Positions 1-4,972 of a stretch of DNA of 5,823 nt are shown piece by piece. Below the pieces are notes generated by a model that was not told where the DNA came from, made no database searches, and saw nothing but the letters and a program-made list of their open reading frames with translations. The DNA is taken from positions 1-5,823 of the forward strand of contig NZ_JANUBZ010000031.1 of the NCBI RefSeq assembly GCF_024808665.1, in the 5' to 3' direction. Made by a program: the position numbers and the translations under genes. The DNA is from Mucilaginibacter empetricola (GTDB taxonomy: Bacteria; Bacteroidota; Bacteroidia; Sphingobacteriales; Sphingobacteriaceae). Numbering within the stretch: position 1 is the stretch's first letter; every line of letters begins with the position of its first letter.

Positions 1-123
1 TTCTCGTTGTGGTTCCTCTAACGGTTTGAGTACCCCCTCGTGCCCACTCGGCAACGTGTTGTTGTGCGCTAATTCAAACTGTGCAAGCCTGTCATTGCGC
101 CGAAATGGTGTGGTCACATTCAT
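1..123 (-). CDS. Partial open frame leaving the left edge, hypothetical
   Basis: The minus strand is open from an ATG at 123-121 to position 1, giving 41 residues that begin MNVTTPFRRNDRLAQFELAH and continue off the window. I do not recognise the family; what is visible is hydrophilic, with no signal peptide. The frame is the same as that of the gene ending at 160: after that TGA, 12 more codons run open before this ATG. It could therefore be a separate downstream gene 36 bases away, or the continuation of a longer gene broken by one stop. Base composition is visibly richer in G and C than the adjacent gene, which argues for a different origin. An overlapping plus-strand frame (26-343) is considered a shadow. 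Being partial and unrecognised, it is a tentative call. Confidence 0.35.
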   Translation of the reverse strand, partial: MNVTTPFRRNDRLAQFELAHNNTLPSGHEGVLKPLEEPQRE

Positions 124-159
124 CAGAATCTCCAACAAAAGCCACGATACCGCATCCGA

Positions 160-738
160 TCAGTCGGTCAACTCCCCTAAACTGACCATTTCACCATCAC
201 GAACTTTTTGCTCAAGTTGTTTGTTTCTTTCTTGTTCAACAAGCATATATTTATCTTCTGATAAAGCGTTATATTTCGCCAAAATTTCTGATTTGATGCT
301 ATTTTCCTCCGGAGTCAAGTTTGACGATGTTTTTTCACGATAATAATAGTTTCCCATGATTTCATTTTTCTCATCGTAAACACCAATTTCGTGAACAACA
401 AATTCATCATTAAAATAGGAAAGCCACACATCTCTGTCGATTGGATTATCCTTTGAATAGTATCCGATTTCTGAAATGAATTCCATTGCTTTCATTTCTT
501 CTACAAAAGCATTATTAATCTCATTTTCTATTCGGCTACTTATTTTATTTCTGATTGATACTTGCTCATTTCGATGCTGTTCTTCGTCAATGTGCTTAAT
601 TGGCCTACTTTTAAGCATCTCTAAGTATGTATCAAGAGAGGTAACGGGGATACCCTTATTGATTTGATCGTTATTACCTTCAATGGTCCTTTGATTTTCT
701 TGGGTAATATTATTTTTTTTGTTTTGATCGTTTCCCAT
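160..738 (-). CDS. Hypothetical hydrophilic protein
   Basis: This frame of about 192 residues has no family I recognise. The first 30 residues are rich in Asn, Gln and Lys and look disordered. The rest is strongly charged and probably helical, with a Glu/Lys/Gln-rich C-terminal part (around EQERNKQLEQKVRDGE) that could form a coiled coil. There is no signal peptide or membrane segment, so a cytoplasmic location is likely. I prefer the ATG at 738-736 because GAAGG lies 7 bases upstream of it; an in-frame ATG at 759-757 would add seven residues but has no such signal. The gene is AT-rich like the membrane-protein gene at 1061-1558 and lies on the same strand, so both may belong to one acquired block (inference). 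No function is assigned. Confidence 0.6.
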   Translation of the reverse strand: MGNDQNKKNNITQENQRTIEGNNDQINKGIPVTSLDTYLEMLKSRPIKHIDEEQHRNEQVSIRNKISSRIENEINNAFVEEMKAMEFISEIGYYSKDNPIDRDVWLSYFNDEFVVHEIGVYDEKNEIMGNYYYREKTSSNLTPEENSIKSEILAKYNALSEDKYMLVEQERNKQLEQKVRDGEMVSLGELTD

Positions 739-759
739 GGAGAAACCTTCGATAGTCAT

Positions 760-1060
760 ATAACATATGGTAATATATTTAAGAAATCACGTCAATAAAA
801 GTAGGGGCTGGAAAAACAGCATTTGGAAAAAGCATTGGTGCCAGATCGAGTAGTTATTCCAATGCTAAATAATTGTTGCAAAATGACAACGGGAGGGTTT
901 ACTTCATCTTTTCTAACGATGAGTTTATCATTCCCCAAAAATTCAATACTTATTTGAGGTTACTTATCTGCGGGGTCCACATTGAAGTATTTGGTACAAA
1001 TAAATTTAAGTTACCAAGGCTCGCATGTTTTATATCCATTTATCATGGTTGCCGTTCTAC
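760..1060. other. Intergenic stretch, no convincing gene
   Basis: About 300 AT-rich bases separate two minus-strand genes. A plus-strand frame (873-1064, 63 codons) has no recognisable content or start signal. A minus-strand frame open from 959 to 795, with a stop at 792-794, reads like protein (for example IEFLGNDKLIVRKDE) but lacks an ATG and is preceded by a stop at 960-962. It may be decayed coding sequence. I see no clear promoter, hairpin or RNA gene here. Confidence 0.4.
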
Positions 1061-1558
1061 TTAACGAGCAGCAACCAAAACCGAATCAGAGATTTTCGCT
1101 GAAACGGCCCATTCAGCAAAACCTAATGGCCAGAACTTAAATCTATTTTTAGGTTCTTTCATGGATTTGAAATAGAATTCTTTAAATTCATGATTTTCTC
1201 CTATTTCAAAATATTTATACCATACTCCAGCTTGAAAATATGATTTCCCATACGTTACTTCTTTAATTTGTGGGTAATGATCATTGTGATTCTCGGGATA
1301 GTATTTATAATTAGGGTTGTTTATAATTGCTCTGTCATTATAATGGCCCATTTCTTGATTACGAATATTAATAATAACTAATAAATAAGACACAAACAAT
1401 ATTGCCACAATCGGTACTGAAATTAACAATACAATTATTCTTGTCCACTTCCGCCTTTTTCGTTGTTTTAGTATTATTTCCTTAAATTCTTTTTTTCTCA
1501 AGACATTGGCATCAAATTTCTCTTTCTCCTCTAATATTTCTTCATATAAACTTTTCAT
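1061..1558 (-). CDS. Hypothetical single-pass membrane protein
   Basis: The protein has about 165 residues if it starts at the ATG at 1558-1556 (MKSLYEEILEEKEKFD). Residues 1-38 form a charged, probably helical segment ending in a very basic stretch (KQRKRRK). A hydrophobic segment follows at about 39-63 (IIVLLISVPIVAILFVSYLL), then roughly 100 hydrophilic, aromatic-rich residues. The basic flank before the membrane segment predicts an N-inside topology with the C-terminal domain in the periplasm. The frame stays open upstream: an ATG at 1654-1652 has a strong purine-rich ribosome-binding sequence directly before it and would add 32 residues, and a TTG at 1699 also exists. I prefer 1558 because the sequence between looks non-coding, but the start is uncertain. 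I do not recognise the family; a small envelope protein or membrane immunity protein are guesses. Confidence 0.55.
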   Translation of the reverse strand: MKSLYEEILEEKEKFDANVLRKKEFKEIILKQRKRRKWTRIIVLLISVPIVAILFVSYLLVIINIRNQEMGHYNDRAIINNPNYKYYPENHNDHYPQIKEVTYGKSYFQAGVWYKYFEIGENHEFKEFYFKSMKEPKNRFKFWPLGFAEWAVSAKISDSVLVAAR

Positions 1559-1654
1559 GGTTTCAAACCTTATTTGATTATTCTTATAGTCTGATTTTGG
1601 GGGATTAAATTTTCGCTCACCTTTGTTTTTTAAATATAGCAGGAAATAAGGCAT

Positions 1655-2122
1655 TCCTCCCTCCCAAACTCCGCAAAAGCACCGCCAGGTTTCCTTCAAA
1701 TGACATAGCCGCTTCCAGCCACTATATCATTTGAACAGCATTTTCCGCCTTCGCGGGCTGAACCTGTCATTGCTTTTGAGGTCGTAAGGTCGTCCGTCAT
1801 GAAAGCTTTCTCTGTATTGTAATACTCTTCACGAAGTTCAGAACATTCCAATACAAGCGCTTTCTGTGTCTGGCTCGCCTGCTCTCTCGCAAAAGGCTTC
1901 ACAAAGCGCATTGTGCTTTATGGCCTATTCTCAACCCTAATAAAGTCCAACACCCTTTGTTCGTGTCAGACATACTATGCAGCCACTCTGTTCCCTCTGC
2001 ATAGACCTTTTGCTCAGCTCGCAGCCAGCTTCGTTACTCTGCGCTGGCTTCGGACGGCTCGCAAGAATTGGATACGTACCATCCTGATAATCACATCTTT
2101 GATTCCTGTGTCCTATAGGTGA
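1655..2122 (-). other. GC-richer, hairpin-rich segment; possible structured RNA or retroelement remnant
   Basis: This stretch contrasts with the AT-rich genes beside it and holds no convincing gene. Read on the minus strand it is purine-rich and contains several short pairings. The clearest is CTATGCAG/CTGCATAG (1997-2004 with 1975-1982, 14-base loop). Others are AGCCAGC/GCTGGCT, GTATTG/CAATAC enclosing CTTCGTGAAG, and CCGC-GAAG-GCGG. It ends in GGGAGGGAGGA directly before an ATG at 1654. This is the general look of a folded RNA such as the 5' part of a group II intron ahead of its reverse-transcriptase gene, but I cannot find an intron 5' consensus, domain V or any reverse-transcriptase sequence. 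Two frames cross it (1696-1911 minus, 1913-2122 plus with a GTG start) and neither resembles a known protein. Functional identity is unproven. Confidence 0.3.
1975..2004. repeat. 8-bp inverted repeat (hairpin)
   Basis: CTATGCAG at 1975-1982 pairs perfectly with CTGCATAG at 1997-2004 across a 14-base loop. No T-run follows on either strand, so it does not look like a terminator. It is the strongest single pairing in the GC-richer segment around it. Confidence 0.6.
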
Positions 2123-2283
2123 CTCGTTTTAATACTATATTCGTGACTTCATAACTGTATCGATTTTGTTCAGTTATATAGTGATAAGGTTTAAGAGTCC
2201 TCAAACAGCGAGCGAATGGGGGCTTTAATTTCCTGTTGGTAGTGGATATCGAACAAAATAGCCAGTTTATTTAGAGCAAAACT
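2123..2283. other. Short intergenic region with a weak hairpin
   Basis: This lies downstream of the XRE gene and contains no gene. An imperfect signal is ATAACTG (2151-2157) pairing with CAGTTAT (2171-2177) over a 13-base loop. No T-run accompanies it, so I do not call it a terminator. Confidence 0.3.
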
Positions 2284-2514
2284 CTACAAGTCGAAATCGA
2301 GTAATTCCTTAAGCGTTATCCCTAGTGCTGTAGATATTTTTTGTAGCGTTAACACCGTGGGGTTGGTATTCCCGGCCTCAATTCTGCGCATGTTCGTTTT
2401 TTCTATGTCGCAGCTATAGCCCAAGTCTACTTGCTTTATCTTCTTTGCCTTGCGTATCGTCGCAATGCGGTTTCCCAACGCCTGTAGAAATATGGTGTCT
2501 GCTTTTTCCCTCAT
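2284..2514 (-). CDS. XRE-family (Cro/C1-type) helix-turn-helix transcriptional regulator
   Basis: At 76 residues the protein is almost entirely one Cro/C1-type DNA-binding domain. After about ten leader residues come LGNRIATIRKAKKIKQVDLG, a turn (YSCDIEKTN), the recognition-helix region MRRIEAGNTNPT, and the closing helices TLQKISTALGITLKELLDF. The IEAG.TNPT..TL.KI..ALGI pattern is typical of the family, and the length matches small stand-alone XRE regulators, which usually bind palindromic operators as dimers. There is no ligand or peptidase domain. The ATG at 2514-2512 fits the domain start. The gene is divergent from the exported operon at 2616-4256, with a perfect 18-bp palindrome about 40 bases upstream of its own start. 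It probably controls itself and perhaps that operon (inference). It could alternatively be the antitoxin half of a lost toxin pair, but no partner is adjacent. Confidence 0.92.
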   Translation of the reverse strand: MREKADTIFLQALGNRIATIRKAKKIKQVDLGYSCDIEKTNMRRIEAGNTNPTVLTLQKISTALGITLKELLDFDL

Positions 2515-2555
2515 GTTAACGATGGGGAAATTTCCATTTAATTTATGCAGATTTG

Positions 2556-2573
2556 GTTATCATATATGATAAC
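2556..2573. promoter_or_regulatory. Perfect 18-bp palindrome, likely operator
   Basis: GTTATCATATATGATAAC reads identically on both strands. It lies between the divergent XRE gene and the exported operon, just upstream of the operon's -7 box and overlapping where a -33 region would sit. A small XRE dimer would be expected to bind this kind of site, so autoregulation and control of the operon are plausible. Binding itself is inferred. A second, shorter palindrome (GGAAATTTCC, 2526-2535) lies nearer the XRE start. Confidence 0.6.
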
Positions 2574-2580
2574 TTTTACT

Positions 2581-2588
2581 TAGTTTTG
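2581..2588 (+). promoter_or_regulatory. Bacteroidetes-type -7 promoter element
   Basis: TAGTTTTG matches the TAnnTTTG -7 consensus of Bacteroidetes primary sigma factors. A possible -33 TTTG is at 2552-2555, but its 25-base spacer is a little longer than usual. Transcription would start a few bases downstream, leaving a short leader before the ATG at 2616. The palindrome at 2556-2573 lies between the two elements, a good position for repression. Confidence 0.5.
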
Positions 2589-2615
2589 AATTTAAATATC
2601 TAAACTTTGAATGCC

Positions 2616-3458
2616 ATGACTTTATCCCAATGCCTGCGCGCTTTATGCTGCATCGTCATCTTGCTCAATTTACACGTTTATGTTTCGGCACAGACCCAGC
2701 AAAACACCATCATCACCAACGCCACCATTGTCCAATTGCACAAAGCCGGTATCAGCAAAGACATCATCTCCACCAAGATCGCCAACGCTGCGTGCAGCTT
2801 TGATCTGTCAACCGAAGGTCTTATTGCCCTGAAAAAAGAAGGTGTCCCGGATGACATCATTACGGTGATGATTGCCAAAGGCGGTACTGAAATGCCAAAT
2901 ACCGCCGCCAATCCTGAATTGGCATTGGAGCCGGGCCTCTATTATTTCAATCCGGCAACCCATGAATACATCGAAATGGATGCCGCCATCCTCACCAACA
3001 GCAAGGCCGGAGGATTGGGTGAGGCCATGGAGCGAAGCGTCAGCGGGTTGTTCAATGCCAAATTAAAAGCGACACTCAGCGGCAAAGCAGCCAACATGAA
3101 AATAGCTATGGCCAATCCCTTGTTTGTATTTGTCTTTGACAAGGACAAGACGGGATTCAATGACAACAACCAGGCAAAAAGCAATGTCGAAAGCCCGAAT
3201 GAATTCTTCCTGGTGAAGCTCACCCAAGGCAAGCGAGACCGGGAAATGGTGGTGGCAAAGGAGAATTCGGTGGGCGGCAATATCGGCATCGATGATAAGG
3301 TAAAAGTGCCTTTTCATTATAAGAAGCTGCAAAAGGGATTGTATGAAGTCTCAACCGACAATCCGCTGGTGCCGGGCGAATACTGCTTCATGTTTGCAGC
3401 TTCCAGCGCCAGCACCCAAGGCATCACCCATAAAGTCTATGATTTCAGTATCCAATAA
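2616..3458 (+). CDS. Secreted hypothetical protein with two short helical repeats
   Basis: The product has 280 residues. Residues 1-25 form a signal peptide (hydrophobic core CCIVILLNLHVYV, likely cleavage after VSA), so it is exported to the periplasm or surface. Residues about 36-56 and 65-86 are two related units, NATIVQLHKAGISKDIISTK and EGLIALKKEGVPDDIITVMI, sharing the pattern LxKxGxxxDIIxxxI. Such units occur in Bacteroidetes exported proteins, but I know no assigned function. After a GLYYFNPATHEYIEMD segment, the rest (about 140-280) looks like a beta-rich domain ending VYDFSIQ. I chose the ATG at 2616 because it gives a compact signal peptide; an in-frame TTG at 2607 would add three residues. 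It is the first gene of a three-gene run, 12 bases before the next, behind a TAnnTTTG box. Function unknown. Confidence 0.85.
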   Translation: MTLSQCLRALCCIVILLNLHVYVSAQTQQNTIITNATIVQLHKAGISKDIISTKIANAACSFDLSTEGLIALKKEGVPDDIITVMIAKGGTEMPNTAANPELALEPGLYYFNPATHEYIEMDAAILTNSKAGGLGEAMERSVSGLFNAKLKATLSGKAANMKIAMANPLFVFVFDKDKTGFNDNNQAKSNVESPNEFFLVKLTQGKRDREMVVAKENSVGGNIGIDDKVKVPFHYKKLQKGLYEVSTDNPLVPGEYCFMFAASSASTQGITHKVYDFSIQ

Positions 3459-3470
3459 CCCTTTACCGCT

Positions 3471-3743
3471 ATGAAGAAAATATTCTGTCTGTTCCTTGTT
3501 CCAGCGCTCTTGTGCGCCTGTCAAAAGAAGTACTGCTGGAAGTGCACCACCATCACCTACACCAATACCGCACCCTCGGGGTCGGTCTATACCGGCTATA
3601 CCAATGACACGACGAAGCACCCTTTTAGTGTCTGTGATAAGACTGCCGCCGAAATAAAAGCCTATGAAGTTAATGCATCCTCAGTCCTGACTGAAGGCAA
3701 TATTATCGTGAACACGTCCACGACAACAACTTGTAACAAATAA
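3471..3743 (+). CDS. Small cysteine-rich lipoprotein, hypothetical
   Basis: The protein has 90 residues with a lipoprotein signal peptide, MKKIFCLFLVPALLCAC. Cys17 of the lipobox (LLCAC) would be lipidated, leaving a mature chain of about 74 residues anchored in an envelope membrane. The mature part has four further cysteines, at 22, 25, 55 and 88, in a YCWKC motif near the N-terminus and singly later on, enough for two disulfides. The rest is rich in Thr, Ser and Tyr, and DKTAAEIKAYE looks helical. The ATG lies 12 bases after the upstream stop and 15 bases separate its stop from the next ATG, so it is probably cotranscribed with both. The cysteine spacing could also bind a metal, but nothing shows this. 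No family function is known to me. Confidence 0.85.
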   Translation: MKKIFCLFLVPALLCACQKKYCWKCTTITYTNTAPSGSVYTGYTNDTTKHPFSVCDKTAAEIKAYEVNASSVLTEGNIIVNTSTTTTCNK

Positions 3744-3758
3744 ATCCCTTTCCCCATA

Positions 3759-4256
3759 ATGAAAACTCATACAACCATGAAATCGTACACACAACTCCTA
3801 TTACTCGCATCCATGTTCGCAGTCTTAACGGAAGCATGCAGCAAAGGAGGCAGTTCCGCCACTCCGCAGCCCGTCGCCCCCAAGGCTGAAACGACTACCG
3901 ATATGCTCGTGAAATCGCCCTGGAAGATTTCAACGGTGGCATTCGTTAATGCCACCACATTATTGGCCGAAGCGGTGCCTGTTCCCGACAGCCTGAAGAA
4001 CCTTGTGCTGACATTTAATGCCGACTTTAGTTATAGCGAAACCGGCGCCAAAACGGTAACAGGTACCTGGGCATTTGTACCCCAGCAGGAAAATATGATC
4101 GCTCTGACATCCGGCACTCCCGCGGTCACAGCCAATTGGAATTACATCGTGTCGGACAGCGCTTTTGGATTGATTAACAATGCAGCGGTGACGTACATCA
4201 ATCCACGGAATACGCTCCAAGATTACCGGGGTGAAGCACTTGGATTTACTCATTAG
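3759..4256 (+). CDS. Lipoprotein with lipocalin-like domain, hypothetical
   Basis: The protein has 165 residues from the ATG at 3759; an in-frame ATG at 3777 gives a tidier signal peptide (MKSYTQLLLLASMFAVLTEA before the Cys) and may be the true start. The lipobox is LTEAC, followed by SKGGSS and a Pro/Ala-rich tether, typical of a Bacteroidetes outer-membrane lipoprotein. The remaining 115 or so residues resemble the small lipocalin-like proteins of this phylum: an opening LVKSPWKIS segment, LVLTFNADFSYSETG, then GTWAFVPQQENMIALTSG, a W-rich strand and a short C-terminal strand. These folds often bind small hydrophobic ligands, but no ligand can be read here. It is the last gene of the probable operon. 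The assignment to a lipocalin-like fold is by pattern and is moderate; export as a lipoprotein is secure. Confidence 0.8.
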   Translation: MKTHTTMKSYTQLLLLASMFAVLTEACSKGGSSATPQPVAPKAETTTDMLVKSPWKISTVAFVNATTLLAEAVPVPDSLKNLVLTFNADFSYSETGAKTVTGTWAFVPQQENMIALTSGTPAVTANWNYIVSDSAFGLINNAAVTYINPRNTLQDYRGEALGFTH

Positions 4257-4279
4257 AGGATTCTGGCCTCCCTATTTTG

Positions 4280-4357
4280 TCAGCTAACAAAGGCATACAA
4301 TGGATGAAAAATAATTTCCATTAAAATTATATCCAGAACAGGAACCTCTTGATCAAA
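4280..4357 (-). pseudogene. Remnant of an Rhs-type toxin linker (displaced C-terminal module)
   Basis: Minus-strand codons at 4357-4325 read [11 protein letters not shown], almost identical to [11 protein letters not shown] in the toxin linker at 5262-5230. The frame then continues for 14 more codons, LMEIIFHPLYAFVS, to a TGA at 4280-4282. No start codon or Rhs core precedes it; a TAG lies three codons upstream of the FDQ motif. It is best read as the leftover of an earlier or duplicated Rhs C-terminal coding region lying beyond the immunity gene, as seen for orphan modules in Rhs and CDI loci. The 14-residue tail matches no toxin I know. Confidence 0.55.
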
Positions 4358-4359
4358 GG
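4326..4359 (-). repeat. 34-bp direct repeat, downstream copy
   Basis: It matches 5231-5264 in 31 of 34 bases in the same orientation. The three differences are all transitions: two are synonymous codon changes (Leu, Asp) and one is Val to Ile. It lies outside the toxin-immunity pair and its terminator. Confidence 0.8.
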
Positions 4360-4384
4360 GATGCTACAAGCTAAATATATTTTA

Positions 4385-4407
4385 GGCCGAGCTTGCAAAG
4401 CTCGGCC
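4385..4407 (-). terminator. Hairpin terminator of the toxin-immunity unit
   Basis: GGCCGAGCTT (4385-4394) pairs perfectly with AAGCTCGGCC (4398-4407) around a 3-base loop, a strong 10-bp GC-rich stem. It begins 19 bases after the immunity gene's tandem stop codons. On the minus strand the stem is followed by TAAAATATATTT, AT-rich but not a clean T-run; the plus strand has no T-run after it. It most likely ends minus-strand transcription and could also help stop readthrough from the plus-strand operon ending at 4256. Confidence 0.6.
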
Positions 4408-4426
4408 AATTAGGGGGTATGATCTA

Positions 4427-4972
4427 TTACATCACCCAGTCGGAAAATTTATTATTAATATTTTTGAGTAACTCCTCATTTGGAGTATATATATCTAATC
4501 CTCTATCATCATAAATATTTATAATCAATTTGGAGTTGAAACTAATGAAGTAACATGTAATGTTTGCCGAAGGCTCTTCTGCCATTTCAAAGTTAATGAT
4601 TGATTTTGCAATTGGCGACAAGAGAAGCTTTGAATAACGGTTGAAGTATAAATATAATATCTCATCTTCATCTTTTTGTTTAAGAACTTTAGCGGCTTTG
4701 TATATTTCAAAGCCAGAATTCTCTAAATTTCTTTCCTCTTTATCACTCCACAAAATCATCCTTAACCAAATGGCTTTGCGGCCAAAACAATATCGTAAAA
4801 TCTCATTGCTCCTGGCTAATGCTTGCTCACGCCTTTTTGAATCATTCTCTTCTCCACCAAGCTCAATTCTTAATTTTTTATTCTTAATTTTACTTAAAGT
4901 AGATCTATCCAAATCGCCAAATTTGTCGTGAAATAGAAGTTCAAAGTCATTTGTATTATTTATTGTAATCAT
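4427..4972 (-). CDS. DUF3885-like immunity protein for the adjacent toxin
   Basis: The protein has 181 residues and is probably cytoplasmic, with no signal peptide or membrane segment. The pattern resembles the DUF3885 family: LRIELGG followed by a basic helix with [13 protein letters not shown] (residues about 34-63), a WLRMILW strand, and a C-terminal block with IYDDRGLDI ... NNKFSDWV that matches the family's YDDRG-D ... YNDW ending. Its ATG overlaps the toxin's TGA as ATGA (4969-4972), so translation is coupled and the two products should be made together. In polymorphic-toxin systems the gene directly after the toxin encodes the neutralising partner; that role is inferred from position, the family call from pattern. 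Two stops in a row (TAA TAG) end the gene and a hairpin terminator follows. Codon content is AT-rich like its toxin's C-terminal part. Confidence 0.75.
   Translation of the reverse strand: MITINNTNDFELLFHDKFGDLDRSTLSKIKNKKLRIELGGEENDSKRREQALARSNEILRYCFGRKAIWLRMILWSDKEERNLENSGFEIYKAAKVLKQKDEDEILYLYFNRYSKLLLSPIAKSIINFEMAEEPSANITCYFISFNSKLIINIYDDRGLDIYTPNEELLKNINNKFSDWVM

Noticed and set aside
26..343. Plus-strand frame of 105 codons
   Set aside because: It lies opposite the more convincing minus-strand gene at 160-738 and the left-edge frame, and has a low-complexity Ser/Cys-rich translation typical of an antisense shadow.
873..1064. Plus-strand frame of 63 codons
   Set aside because: No recognisable domain, signal peptide or ribosome-binding signal; it sits in AT-rich intergenic sequence.
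1696..1911. Minus-strand frame of 71 codons
   Set aside because: It lies in the hairpin-rich segment, matches no family I know, and its overlap with the next frame depends on a TTG start.
1913..2122. Plus-strand frame of 69 codons
   Set aside because: GTG start, no family resemblance, and it lies within the same structured segment; likely chance coding.
2151..2177. ATAACTG/CAGTTAT inverted repeat as an XRE terminator
   Set aside because: The loop is long at 13 bases and no T-run follows on the minus strand; the stem is weak.
2942..3332. Two minus-strand frames opposite the secreted protein gene
   Set aside because: Antisense shadows of a well-supported exported protein with a clear signal peptide.
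4255..4280. Possible terminator after the plus-strand operon (GAGG ... CCTC)
   Set aside because: The stem is only about four pairs and the following sequence is not a proper T-run.
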